DNA of 64,000 bases from Ipomoea triloba. Taxonomy: Eukaryota > Streptophyta > Magnoliopsida > Solanales > Convolvulaceae. Location of the stretch: assembly GCF_003576645.1 (NCBI RefSeq), contig NC_044925.1, forward strand, positions 19,915,959 to 19,979,958, in the 5' to 3' direction. The notes under the pieces are model-generated. The model was given only the letters and a program-made list of their open reading frames with translations, searched no databases and was not told where the DNA came from. Positions 35,621-50,200 of the stretch are shown piece after piece; the first letter of the stretch is position 1, and each line of letters opens with the position of its first letter. The position numbers were made by a program, and so were the translations under genes.

Positions 35621-36196
35621 TCATTTAAACCGTTTAAGGACACAATTAAAGTGATTATACCATGTTTTCAAAAAAAAAAGTGATTATACCACAATAATAT
35701 TAGGACCAAAAGGAGATATTTTGAAAAAAAAAAGAGATAACTAAGAGTAGACTGATGTCTATAAATCTATGACCAAATGGAATTATATGAATGGATGAAT
35801 TGAAATGAAATGAGGTGATAATTGCAAATAACAATTCTACACTATTTATATACCCAGTTTGACCGAATACTGCAGCAAATGTGAAGAACATGGATGAAGG
35901 AAGAATGTGCTGCATGCGGCAAATATGGAGAACATGGGTGAAGAATGTGCTGCAGCGTGGAGATGATTTATAAATTATAATGATGCTTTTCATTATATTT
36001 TTTGTATCAAGGCTGCGCTGTTATTATAATAATATGGTTTAAGTAATGTGTAGAATAGTTAATGATTTATTTCCTTACCTCATAAACTTGTATTATATGT
36101 TCTAATACCAGACAAAGTGCATAGTTTATATTAGGAAGGATGATGCATCGTATCCCTCTTAAGTTTTGTGTCCCCAAAATGCAGATTATCCCCGAA

Positions 36197-38272
36197 ATGG
36201 CTGAGCTGGTGGGTTCAAATGAAATTGAATCAATAAGAGCTGATGATGAGCTATTGGAGATTGGACCAAGCTTATTAACATCCTCATTTAGACATCATCA
36301 TCATCATAATTTGAGTTTCAGAAGTAACAACTCGGTTTTGAGTTCCACTACAAATGAAGATGTTTTTGATGAGGATTACTTGTTACAATGGGCAGCAATT
36401 GAGAGATTGCCTACCTTTAACAAATTGAGATCAGCTGTTTTTGATGATGAAAACAAGCAGGGAAAGCGAGTGGTTGATGTGACCGGACTTGGAGGTGTGG
36501 AAAGGCATATGTTCATTGAGAAGCTCATTAAGCATATTGAGCATGATAACCTCCGCTTGTTGAAGAAAATCAGAAAAAGAATTGATAGGTAAGTAGGGTG
36601 CCTAGCTAGGTGCATTCTTTATTATCACAAAAAAGAATGGATTAATCACCATAGTTTGTGTTAGAAACAATCCCATCTCATCAGCACCTGCCAATCTTAA
36701 CTATTTTTTTGCTTTATTCATGACCTGCTCTAATTCCACTAATGATCACACATTTACAACTATGCCAAAAGTTATAGCTTATAGCGAATGCACAACTTTA
36801 TTTCCTTATAGAGCGCCATATATAACATTTTTGAGAGGTAGTGCTTGATTTGGCCTTTCACACCTCCGCCTAATAACCTTCTAGCTACTAATTGATGGAC
36901 TTGACCATTTACCGGCCTTAATTCACCCAACATTATTTTGTATGGACATATTTAGTTGTGGATTAAGTACTGAGTTGATTGTTACGTTGTAGAGCGGGTG
37001 TAAAGTTACCCTCTGTGGAAGTGAGATATGCTAATCTATACGTGGAAGCAGAGTGTGAGGTTGTTCATGGAAAACCCCTCCCAACTCTTTGGAATTCTTT
37101 CAAGAGTTTGATGATGGTAAGTATATCTATCTATATGTGTCCTATTTGAGAAACAAAGTGGCTCAAGCGTTAGTTTCAATCTATTGTATAATGGTATTAT
37201 ATATAACAATAGTTTTCTACAATAATCTCTAGATTAGAGGTATGTTTTAAATTAAGTACAGTGATGTATTTTGTTTGAATTATATTGGCAGGTGTTTGCA
37301 AGGCGAATTCCATGTTTGGAGTCTGAAGTGGCAAAGATAAAGATTGTTAATGATGTAAGCGGTGTGATTAAACCTGGAAGGTATGTAATTGTAATAGGAA
37401 CAAAATGACAAAATTTGGGCCATTCTATTCTTCTTTGGAGTTATAAAACTAATTCATGTCAAATGTGAAGAAATTGTTGAATTATGGTCATTTAACATTC
37501 ACAATGCAAATTAAAGGCAAATTATACCATGGACCAAAATCTACCTTGCACTGTAGACTTCGGTCCAAAAATAACTTTCAAATTCTGTATTTGTTGTTGA
37601 CACATTATGTATTTGCAGTTGACAGTTTCTGTATTCGTAGTTATTTTGTGTCAACGATTATCATTTTATTTGTTTACATGTACAAAAATTGTTAATTGTA
37701 GGTACAAAATATGTTAACTGAATGTACAAAATTTTTATATCAAGGTTTACAATGTAATATGAACCCTGGTCCATATATGCTATACCAATTGCAAATTACC
37801 CAACTAGGTTTAATTTGTTGGGTTGTATGTTATCGCAGAATGACACTGCTACTTGGTCCTCCAGGATGTGGGAAGACATCATTATTGAAAGCACTCTCAG
37901 CAAACCTGGACAATTCTCTCAAGGTCTCTCTTTATTTTATATTTTTAAAATTCATCTAGCATATCGTTCGTTAATACATAGTAAGTAAATTGCTCTAACA
38001 ACATTACATACATAGCCCACCCGTAGTAAGGTGAAGACGGCAAATTTTTATGTGGAACATGATTCTGTGCTATGTGAATTATAAAAAAGTACATTTTTAA
38101 TATATTAAAAGTACATTATTTATGTATTAAATGTGCATTATACAAAATAATATACTTTCAGTACTCAAATAATGTATTTTTCCTGAATACAATGTACATT
38201 TTTAATATACTAAAAGTATATTATTTGTGTACTGAATGTACATTATTTGATAATATACAAAAATGTACTTTA

Positions 38273-38319
<47 letters not shown>

Positions 38320-41300
38320 ATAATAAGTTTCAATCAAAGTTATATCCTAATTTATGTATATGTTTTTAGTGCTAACCATTTTGTACATTGTGTTTTTAGA
38401 GTTGACATAATTTTTTGGATAAAAATACCCTTACCGTTATAACTTCTGTTATATTTTCCATTAATTTTACCATGCACATGCATCTACTATATCTTTTATT
38501 ATATTCCTTAATGATAATAATATTTGTAAACATTATATATTGGATTAATATAATAAATAATTTTTTTTTCATTTGGATTTTAATTAGTAAGAATTTGTTA
38601 GTTATTTTTTAAAATATAAATATTGGACATATATTTTTGCGCATCATGCATAAAAAAGACTAGTATATATATATATGCTAAAGAGAAGTTAGAGAGTAAA
38701 AATTCTAAATTAAAACTCTCATGAAAATAAATGTCAATACTCCTTTTATAGTTGATGGAATCACGCATTTTCATAAAGTACAAGGGTCGATCACGATCAA
38801 CATTACATCGTGACGCTAGTAGTGATAGTTATACTTTGGGCAACAATTTTGATTTCTAAGTTATTTCTCACCACATTTGAATTAGACTCTGTGATCTTCA
38901 TTAAATGTGTAGCTCTTTAAATTATCTTTTAAATGCTATTTGAATCATTTGATTTGGATCTTCCTACATTGAGATATGATCAAAATATCTAGACGTCACG
39001 TGGCAAAGTGAGTCATGCCTGTGGCTGTCACCATGAGGCTTAGTCCTCCTTACTCCAAGTATTGCTTTTCTCCATTTTCTTTACTCCTTTGAATAAGAGT
39101 CATGCATAGTACTTCTAACTTACTCTTTTTTCACTTCCTTTAACTTCTCACGACTCTACGAACACACCTTTAGTTCCATTCCTCCCTTCATTTTGCCCTC
39201 AACCAAATGACTTTTTTGTTCAGCAATAGGTAAGGTTGGACTCCATATTGCCTCTAGAGAGTTAGTCATTTTGGCCTAGGCTTTGACCTCGGCCAAATGA
39301 CTCTTCCGTTCAACGATATGCGAAGTCGAACCTTGTATCACCCCTAAAGAGTTAGTTATTTTGGCCAAGGTTTTGACATCGATCAAGGGACGATAGGTGA
39401 GGTCGGACATCGTATCGCCCCACCCTTAGGGAGTTGCCATTTTGGCCAAGGTTTCGAGACCAACCAAAGAACTATTCCGTTTAGCAATAGGCGAGGTCAT
39501 ACCTCGTATCACTCTAGGGAGTTAATCGTTTTGGACAAGATTTTAACCTTGGCCAAAGAACTCTTCTGTTCGGCAATAGACGAGATCAAACACCATATTG
39601 CCTCTAGGAAGTTAGTTGTGACAAGATTTTGATCTCGACCATATGACTTTTTTGTTTACTTATATGCAATGTTGGACCCGTATTGCCCCTAGGAAGAGCT
39701 CCGACCCAATCCTATGACCAATCTAAGATGGCCAATATAACTATCAAAGTGTATTTAGGGTATCTAATTAGAAACCACCCGAGGAAGTGGGTGGAGATTC
39801 TTCCATGGGTTTGAATACTACTACAAAGCTGCCTCCCATAGTCCTATTCCTCCCTTCATTCCACCCTGTTTCAATCCTTCGGGATGCCTGCCATCAGCCT
39901 CAGCTGGTGCATTCCAAGATGGAGCAGACTCATAAGAGGGTTTACCGGGATGTGAGGTTTGGATAAAATTGGGCGTTGGCTCAATTTGAGTTGCAGCGAT
40001 GTGACATATACTATGGAAGGATGTAGTTAAATGGTTAAGTTAAATGATTAATGTTCACTTATCACCTTCTAAGATATGACAAATAGATAATAGAATTTCG
40101 TAGTTTGCTTGACTAAGATGTTTCAATTTGGTTTCGACAACCTCATGTTTTTCATGTGTCACTGCAAAGGCAGTGCAAACTCAATTGAGGTACTAAAGAG
40201 ATTTTGGTCCAATGTAATGAGCTACTCAAGGAGCTGGATGCATCTTGGAAGGTGTTATATGATTTCCTCATATGTTTTACTAATGATCTATCTATTTTTA
40301 CGTAGTTAACATAATAGCATTTTCCTTCTTGATGTTGTAGTTCTGGACTAACTTGACAGTCTCTGATTACAACAAAGTAGCTTTGTACTAAGAGTTGTGT
40401 AAATTTATGTAACATCTTTCATCATCATTCTAAGGAATTCATTCTTAATTGATGGATGCCTTATTTTATCTATCTGATTGCTTTTAATTGATTCAATTAG
40501 GTTAGGGGAGATATTTCTTACAATGGGTACACATTACAAGAATTTGTTCCCCAGAAAACTTCTGCATACATTAGTCAATACGACTTACATATCCCTGAAA
40601 TGACTGTCAGAGAAACCCTTGATTTCTCATCTCGTTGCCAGGGTGTTGGTAGCAGAGGCGGTATGTCTTTACACTCATGAGTCATGACAAATAGTGAACT
40701 AAGTCATACACTTATTTCAATAGTCATGGGAATAAATATAATGTTTTATCCCTGTGCAGATATTTTGGTTGAGCTAATCAAGATGGAGAAGGAATCAAGA
40801 ATTGTTCCTGATCAGGACATAGATATTTACATGAAGGTAGTTTTAGCAGCATAACTTATATTCTCTATCATTTTGTCCTCAGTGACGTTGATATTGTTTG
40901 AATTGATAATATGTTTGGTATTATGATAATTAGCCTCTTAGGATCATTAGTGCTTTTGCATAGAGAGATTTTCTCGATTTTGTGAAAATCTTGTTTTAAG
41001 CACCTCATTTTATACTTTATTTCTATGGATTAACATGGCTATACTTCATTGCTTGGATGTATGCAAAAGCAACGATTTATTTTCTCTGATGTTTTCTTCA
41101 TTGTTATTGCTAATGACATCCATTTCTGGTAAATAAAGGCATACATGTTCACCACTCGTATCTCTTTTTGGATAGAAATTTCAAACTACGTGACATACTT
41201 TAATATATCTCTTACTAAAATTAGTTCCAGTGGCATTCATCATCTTTCCAGATTTAGTTATTGCATTATTTGAAGGTATTTATAGACCAAATAAGTATGT

Positions 41301-44300
41301 CTTTCAGAAAGTCCACTTGTAACAAAGCATTTTCTTGATAGTTAAGGTCTTATATGTATCAAATTCCAAATTCTTAAGTTTTTGTATAATCTCTCACTAA
41401 CTTTACTATATGATATTGAAGGACTAAAAATGATTTTTTTTTTCTTAAAGCATGTTCTATTATATTTCCAAGTGTTCTTTTAGTAAATAATTGGCCTGAA
41501 TTGAAAGACACTTCTGGTGTTCCAGCCACTGTTGAAGATATATATAGTTCTTATCTTTTAACCTATTTATTTAATTATTCAGGCAATTTCTATAGAAGGA
41601 CAAAAGACAAACCTTCAGACAGATTACATCCTTAAGGTATGTACGATAATACTTTTTTGAACAATTAGAAATTTAGCTTCTTTCTAAAACAAAAAAAAAA
41701 CATATAGTTGAAAATGGAATATATGTTAAGAAGCTAAGCTGATCTTTGTTTCAATTCAACTAATTTCAGATTCTTGGACTTGATGTTTGTGCTGACACGA
41801 TAGTAGGTAATGCTATGAGAAGAGGTATCTCGGGCGGCCAAAAGAAAAGACTAACAACAGGTACTGAAAATCTGTTATCTAAAAGCCTTAATTTAGCCTT
41901 ACACAATGTAACAGGACAAGAGAAAATTTTCGTATTAGCAGCAAATTAAATGTTTGTTTGAAAATTCAAAGTGCTTTTTTTTATTATGTATTGAGTAGCA
42001 TATCAATATTAATGCCTGCAGGGGAAATGATTGTTGGCCCAACAAAAGCATTGTTTATGGATGAAATATCAAATGGCTTAGATAGTTCGACCACATATCA
42101 GATTGTTGCTTGCCTTCAACAGTTGGCACACATCACAGATGCTACGATACTAATGTCTCTTCTTCAACCAGCACCAGAAGTATTTGACCTCTTCGATGAT
42201 ATAATCTTGATGGCTGAGGGAAAAGTCATTTTCCATGGTCCTAGAAGCAACATATTAGAATTTTTTGAAAATTGTGGGCTCAAATGTCCTGAAAGGAAAG
42301 GGGTAGCCGACTTTCTCCAGGAGGCAAGTTCCTCACGCATGCTACTTTTCTATAGTCTGTTAAATAAAATATCTTTTAAGTTTTAACCTTGCCTCTTGCA
42401 TCTGCTATAGGTCATCTCAAGGAAAGATCAAGCACAATATTGGAACAATCAAACTCAACAGGCATATAGCTATGTTTCTGTTGATACAATATCAACAAAA
42501 TTTAAGGAATCTCCTTATGGAAATAATCTCTTCAAGGAGCTTTTTGTGCCATATGATAATTCCAAGAGCCACAAAAATGCTATAAATTCTAGTGTGTATT
42601 CACTTCCTAAATGGACGCTCTTCCGAGCTTGCATCTCGAGAGAATTTCTTCTCATGAAAAGAAATTCTTTTATTTATATATTCAAATCTGTTCAGGTCTG
42701 CTATGTAACTTTTAGTTCCTAACTTTTTGTGCTATCGATCAACTACCTGTAGGAAGGATATGAGTTTTTATATTCCTTTATTGCAGCTTATCGCAAGTGC
42801 ATTTATAACAATAACTGTGTTTTGGAGAACTCAGACGGATGTGGATCTTCTACATGCAAATTATTATTTGGGAGCTCTATTCTATACTCTATTTCTTCAA
42901 GTTGTTGATGGGTTACCCGAGATGTCCATGACCATTACAAGGCTAGAAGTTTTCTTCAAGCAGAGAGAATTGTGTTTCTACCCAGCTTGGGCATATGCAA
43001 TCCCAACTACCATTCTCAAATTTCCTCTTTCTTTGTTGCAATCTGTTCTTTGGACATCTATTACTTATTATGCCGTTGGTTTCAGTCCTGAGGTTGGTAG
43101 GTGAGTGTCAATTGACATACTATTATATTGCTTTATTTTCTTTAATGATGAGTATTTTTCATAATGAAATATTATTAACTGTCCAAGTTATTAACCATGT
43201 TACTGATCTCTTTAGTTTTGAATAAAGTGTCCATTCAAATATAACAATATTTAATTTAATTGGTGCTCGGATTTTAACATAAGTTCCTAATTTTGATCTT
43301 ATTAATATAATGCTTCCAGGTTCTTCCGTCAATTACTTGTATGCTTTGCTATGCATATGTCATCAATATCCCTATTTCGTTTCTTGGCTGCTATCTTCCC
43401 AACAATTGTTGTTGCTACAACAGTTGGCAATCTATCAATTATGATTGTTTTGTTATTTGGTGGCTTCATAATCCCACGAAGTAATATTTCCAACTATCAT
43501 TTTGTTTTCATTTCGTATATAAGACTTCTGTGAGGAGAGGAATATAACTCATATGAAAATGTTTATTGCAGCTTCTATGTCAGTTTGGTTGAAATGGGGA
43601 TTCTGGGTTTCTCCACTTTCATATGGTGAGATAGGCCTTACTCTGAATGAATTTCTTGCCCCCCGATGGGAAAAGGTGAGTACATATAAACCATACTAGC
43701 TAATTGACGAATTTTTGAATTTCTTCTTTAAAATGATGAAACAAAATCATAAGAAAATATCACATCCGATCTCTCTTTTTATTCCTAAAATAAAATCCCT
43801 AACTTTGACTATGAATATTCAATACTCCCCTTCAAGCTAGAGAATATATATCATGTAATCCTAGCTTACAAATTAAGTCTTCAAAGTTAGGTTTAGGTAT
43901 TGCTTGGTAGAAATGTAGTTCAACTTAATAGTCTAACTGGTCACTTTCTCCTTGATAGGGTGTCAATCAATTTCAACATGTTTAGTCATATCATGATGCA
44001 CAAGAGTCTTCGCTATGCTGATAGCTGCCATATCTGCCTGACTGCCACACATAATCAAAATAAGAGATGAACTCACTTGTTCTAATTCACTAAGAACCTT
44101 TTTTTTTAAAATCCAAATCCCTTAACAAATTCATTGTGCTAGTGCTCTATACTCAGCTTTGACAATGCTTCCGGCTACCATTGATTGCTTCTTGCATTTC
44201 CATCTAACAAGATTACCCCAAACAAAATAACAATACCCAAAAGTTGACCGTCTATCAATGATGTTCCCTACCCAATCTACGCCTAAGTGCATCTCAATGT

Positions 44301-45296
44301 AAAGATTCTCTCTCTTTTTGAAGAATAAACCTTTCTATGGTGTCATTTTCAAGTATCTAACAATTCTGTAGACTTCCTCCCATGTGTTCCTCTGTAAGAC
44401 TACACAAATTGACTCACAACACTCACTGCAAAACCAATATTTGGTCGAATGTGTAATCAAGTGTTGAACAATTCGTTGATATCTCCCTTGTTTACTGGTG
44501 TACTTTCTTTCTCAGTGCCAAGTTTCTTCTAATTGTCAACAAGAAAATCAATTGATTTACATCCAAGCATACCAGTCTCCTTTTAGAAACAACAATGCCC
44601 TCCCTTGATCTAGTCACTCCGATCCCATCCCAAGGAAATACTTAATATTTCCAAGATCTTTAACTTCAAAATCTTTTGAAAATACATTTGTAATTCTTCC
44701 AAATCATTCCCAGATAGAATAATATCATCGACATAGACTATCAATACATCAATTTTCCTAGCATGAGATTTCTTGGCAAACAAAGTATGATTGCCTGACT
44801 ATGTATGTAGTTAAGCTTCAAAATCACCTTTGTGAATATGACAAACAAGGTTCAAAGGGATTGTTAAATTTCATACAAGGACTTCTTGAGTTTGCAAACC
44901 TGATTCTTTGTCAAACTTCCTTCGAAACCAAGTGGTATTTTTATGTAGACTTCTTCCTCAAGGTCACCGTTTAGAAAAACATTTTTTTTTTTGCGTCCTG
45001 CTGTTGCAATCACAAATCTTGGTTGACAACTAATGAGTGAAGAGTTTTGATAGTGTACGTTTAGCTTTGCAATAGGAGCAAAAGTTTCTTGATAGTTTAT
45101 TCCATGGCAAGTATTTGTTACTTATAGGAGAAAATGTAATACATATGAGGAAAAAATGTAATACTTTTAAATGAAAATGTAGAAGTATAACATATTTCAG
45201 TTTCATCTTAACCCGACCCGTCTCACAGATAAAGATCCATGAGACGGTCTCACACAAGTTTTTGCCATTAAATATTTGTGCGTGTGTGTGTGTGTG

Positions 45297-45393
<97 letters not shown>

Positions 45394-47191
45394 CACATAT
45401 ATATTGAGGATTCAGGGTCGGGGCGAGGGGTACAATCCCCGTCTTAGCGGGAACCAGGTTTTTCCATTGGGATCGGGTTGAATTGACATCCCTCCTCATC
45501 TCACTCTATCAAATGTGGGTACTCACCCTCAGTTTCTAATTTTAGTTCATATGGTTCACCCCATCTAATAAGCCTGATAGTCCAAGGTTTAGGGTTAGGG
45601 TCAAACCAAACCCGAAAATAAAATAAAATAAAAACCGATTAGCCTGAACCAATAAGTCAGACAGGAATAGCTTGAAATCAAGCAGACTAGCACGATTGAC
45701 ACCCCTAATACACGATATGTTTTTAATTCCTGGTTGATTCTTCGTTAATTCTTGCAGATGTTACCTACAAATATGACAATAGGAGAAGAAGTTCTTGAAA
45801 GCCGAGGATTAAATTTTGATGGGTACCTATATTGGGTATCAATTGGTGCTCTATTTGGCTTTATAATACTATTTAACCTTGGTTTCACATTAGCCTTAAG
45901 TTTCCTTAAACGTAAGTTCACATATCTATTATTTTTGAGATGAAACTACAGAACAATTTTAGTATAGTTATTCAATTCCAATATCCATGCAGCCCCAGGT
46001 TCACGTGCTATTATTTCTAAGGAAAAATTCTCAAAAATACAAGGAAGTGGAAAATCACTTCATAAAGTGCCTGTTGAAGAAAAAACTTCTGAACCTTCTA
46101 ATCAAGGTTTTGTACCATTTCCTTTTGTTTACTTCTTTTGAATTGCCTTATGATTCAAATTTATTATCTTCTTAAAAAAGTCTTTTTTCTTGTCTTCTGC
46201 AGGTCGAGTGATTTTGCCTTTTGAAGCCTTAAGTGTAGTTTTTCAAGATGTTCAATATTACATTGACATGCCTGTGGTAATGGAACATATATACCACTCT
46301 CATTTGATAATGGATTGTATCTCGAAAGATCATTAAGCCCAGATTCATTGGTTTATTTAATCCTCTTATATCTGTTTTTAGGCATTGAAGGAACGCGATT
46401 TCACTGAAAAAAGACTTCAACTTCTTTCCAACATCACTGCTGCACTCAGACCTGGTGTTCTTACTGCTCTTATGGGCGTCAGTGGTGCTGGAAAAACAAC
46501 TCTTCTTGATGTTCTTTCTGGTAGAAAGACTAGTGGTATAGTGGAAGGAGAAATAAGGATTGGAGGGTACCCTAAAGTTCAAGAGACATTTGCTCGAGTT
46601 TCTGGCTACTGTGAGCAAACTGATATACATTCTCCTCAGATTACAGTAGAAGAATCAGTTATCTTTTCTGCTTGGCTACGGCTTCCTCCAGAGATTGATT
46701 CCAAAACCAAATATGTATGGCTGGCCATTTCCATACTACATCAGGATTGCACTATTCTTTTTTGAACCCATTTTGTGTTAGTGTTGCAAAAATCGGATTA
46801 GGTGGCTGCCTGGCGCCGACTAGGCACCCCTAGGCCAAGGCGATTTCAGCTCCAGGTGACTTTTAGTCGGCCGGCCGATTAGGCGCCTAACTCGGCCGAG
46901 TGATTTTTGTTTGCCTGCTCGGTTTCTCCTCTTCTATATTCCTCCAGCCATGTACTCAACTAACTGTCTAACATATGTACTTGACTAGTTCCAGGGATTA
47001 TAATAGTCTAACAACTCACAACCCTGATGAGTGAGAAAAGTGGAGACGATATACTCGATCGCTTAGACGCTCTGGGAGCTAGGCTCTCCCAGCACCCGAC
47101 TAGACTAGCGCATATCACCTTCTGCAACATTGTTTTGTGTATACAATTATAATTCCAATATGATATGATTCTCATTGGGTGTGTATGTAGN

Positions 47192-47241
<50 letters not shown>

Positions 47242-50200
47242 CACATATATATTGAGGATTCAGGGTCGGGGCGAGGGGTACAATCCCCGTCTTAGCGGGA
47301 ACCAGGTTTTTCCATTGGGATCGGGTTGAATTGACATCCCTCCTCATCTCACTCTATCAAATGTGGGTACTCACCCTCAGTTTCTAATTTTAGTTCATAT
47401 GGTTCACCCCATCTAATAAGCCTGATAGTCCAAGGTTTAGGGTTAGGGTCAAACCAAACCCGAAAATAAAATAAAATAAAAACCGATTAGCCTGAACCAA
47501 TAAGTCAGACAGGAATAGCTTGAAATCAAGCAGACTAGCACGATTGACACCCCTAATACACGATATGTTTTTAATTCCTGGTTGATTCTTCGTTAATTCT
47601 TGCAGATGTTACCTACAAATATGACAATAGGAGAAGAAGTTCTTGAAAGCCGAGGATTAAATTTTGATGGGTACCTATATTGGGTATCAATTGGTGCTCT
47701 ATTTGGCTTTATAATACTATTTAACCTTGGTTTCACATTAGCCTTAAGTTTCCTTAAACGTAAGTTCACATATCTATTATTTTTGAGATGAAACTACAGA
47801 ACAATTTTAGTATAGTTATTCAATTCCAATATCCATGCAGCCCCAGGTTCACGTGCTATTATTTCTAAGGAAAAATTCTCAAAAATACAAGGAAGTGGAA
47901 AATCACTTCATAAAGTGCCTGTTGAAGAAAAAACTTCTGAACCTTCTAATCAAGGTTTTGTACCATTTCCTTTTGTTTACTTCTTTTGAATTGCCTTATG
48001 ATTCAAATTTATTATCTTCTTAAAAAAGTCTTTTTTCTTGTCTTCTGCAGGTCGAGTGATTTTGCCTTTTGAAGCCTTAAGTGTAGTTTTTCAAGATGTT
48101 CAATATTACATTGACATGCCTGTGGTAATGGAACATATATACCACTCTCATTTGATAATGGATTGTATCTCGAAAGATCATTAAGCCCAGATTCATTGGT
48201 TTATTTAATCCTCTTATATCTGTTTTTAGGCATTGAAGGAACGCGATTTCACTGAAAAAAGACTTCAACTTCTTTCCAACATCACTGCTGCACTCAGACC
48301 TGGTGTTCTTACTGCTCTTATGGGCGTCAGTGGTGCTGGAAAAACAACTCTTCTTGATGTTCTTTCTGGTAGAAAGACTAGTGGTATAGTGGAAGGAGAA
48401 ATAAGGATTGGAGGGTACCCTAAAGTTCAAGAGACATTTGCTCGAGTTTCTGGCTACTGTGAGCAAACTGATATACATTCTCCTCAGATTACAGTAGAAG
48501 AATCAGTTATCTTTTCTGCTTGGCTACGGCTTCCTCCAGAGATTGATTCCAAAACCAAATATGTATGGCTGGCCATTTCCATACTACATCAGGATTGCAC
48601 TATTCTTTTTTGAACCCATTTTGTGTTAGTGTTGCAAAAATCGGATTAGGTGGCTGCCTGGCGCCGACTAGGCACCCCTAGGCCAAGGCGATTTCAGCTC
48701 CAGGTGACTTTTAGTCGGCCGGCCGATTAGGCGCCTAACTCGGCCGAGTGATTTTTGTTTGCCTGCTCGGTTTCTCCTCTTCTATATTCCTCCAGCCATG
48801 TACTCAACTAACTGTCTAACATATGTACTTGACTAGTTCCAGGGATTATAATAGTCTAACAACTCACAACCCTGATGAGTGAGAAAAGTGGAGACGATAT
48901 ACTCGATCGCTTAGACGCTCTGGGAGCTAGGCTCTCCCAGCACCCGACTAGACTAGCGCATATCACCTTCTGCAACATTGTTTTGTGTATACAATTATAA
49001 TTCCAATATGATATGATTCTCATTGGGTGTGTATGTAGGAATTTGTGAAGGAAGTGATTGAGACAATTGAACTTGACGGGATAAAGGACATGCTGGTAGG
49101 CATGCCTGGTATTAGTGGTCTTTCAACTGAGCAACGCAAGCGGCTCACAATTGCTGTGGAGTTAGTTGCAAACCCCTCGATCATTTTCATGGATGAGCCT
49201 ACAACTGGGCTTGATGCAAGGGCAGCTGCAATTGTGATGCGGGCTGTAAAGAATGTGGTTGGCACAGGAAGAACAATTGTTTGCACTATTCACCAACCCA
49301 GTATTGATATATTTGAAGCTTTTGATGAGGTAATAAGTAATTGTTAATTTAGAAAGCATAAGAAGTTGAATAATGATTGATTGATTGATTGCTTTAACAA
49401 CATTTAATACACTTGTTCAAAGTACACATTTGTTTATACTATTCTTTAGCTTATTCTCTTGAAAGCCGGTGGGAAAATGATCTACTGGGGACCGCTGGGT
49501 TGGCATTCTTGTAAAATGATTGAATATTTTGAGGTCAGTTTAATTTGCCAGATCTGTTGACTATTGTACACTTTCCATGCTTTTTCATGGTACATTTACT
49601 GAAACAATTAAGTCTTAACAGGGTATCTCTGGTGTGCCAAAAATAAAGGATAATTATAATCCAGCAACATGGATGTTAGAAGTCACTTCAACATTTGCTG
49701 AAGCTGAACTTGGCTTAGATTTTGCAGAAATCTATCAAAAATCTTCTTTATACAAGTGAGTCTGATAAAATATATAAAGTGTTTCAATTAAGAGTTAATT
49801 TCGGATTTAGTACTTTGAATATCACTCATTTCCAATTTTAGTCTTTGACTTTTAAAACTTCCAAATTTAGTCTTTAAAAGTACTGAATCATTTGCAATAG
49901 TAATCCGCCATTAGCTTTTCCCTGTATAAATCGTTAACATTGAGGATAAAATTAGAAAGTTATGGTCATTGAGCTAATTGTTTCTCACACGCCAGAAACA
50001 AAGCCATAATTTTCTTATTCTAGTACCCCTAATTTCACCGTACCCCCAATGTTAAGCGTTGTTCACACAGGAAAAAACTTATAGTGGATTACAATTGGAA
50101 ATGATTCAATACTTTGTGAATGATAGTCCGAGAGCTACCTCCAGAATTAACTCTTCAATTAATTCCTGATTCATTCTAAATATTAATATTTTTGAATTAC

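Larger units (their letters stand above)
33456..36196. promoter_or_regulatory. Divergent promoter region between Rab-GAP and PDR transporter
   Basis: The two genes are transcribed away from each other across 2.7 kb. The stretch contains a (CA)n at 33580-33610, a 34130-centred inverted pair ('aagttctatctttaaatgatatttaaagatagaactt'), the dispersed repeat at 34560-34910 and a foldback element at about 35015-35620. The sequence within about 500 bases of either start is AT-rich, with no motif I would name. Confidence 0.45.
43676..45757. other. PDR intron 13, transposon-filled
   Basis: In order: a degraded Copia pol fragment on the minus strand (about 43920-45060), part of a foldback MITE (45113-45275), a (TG)n(TA)n(CA)n tract (45280-45395), and a block at 45404-45715 ending 'gattgacacccctaat', whose reverse ATTAGGGGTGTCAATC resembles hAT-type ends. 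The downstream part from 45344 onward is repeated after the N at 47191. Confidence 0.65.

Noticed and set aside
36140..36196. Upstream in-frame ATG (MMHRIPLKF...) as transporter start
   Set aside because: Relatives of this transporter start at MA.LVG..EIES, which is the ATG at 36197; the upstream one remains possible but is less likely.
46229..46630. 133-codon minus frame (also at 48077-48478)
   Set aside because: Shadow of transporter exons 16-17 with no homology.
47606..48562. Second ABC transporter gene or true exon duplication
   Set aside because: Apparently identical introns, exact breakpoint at an N, and no independent flanking exons; an unmerged contig overlap explains all of it.
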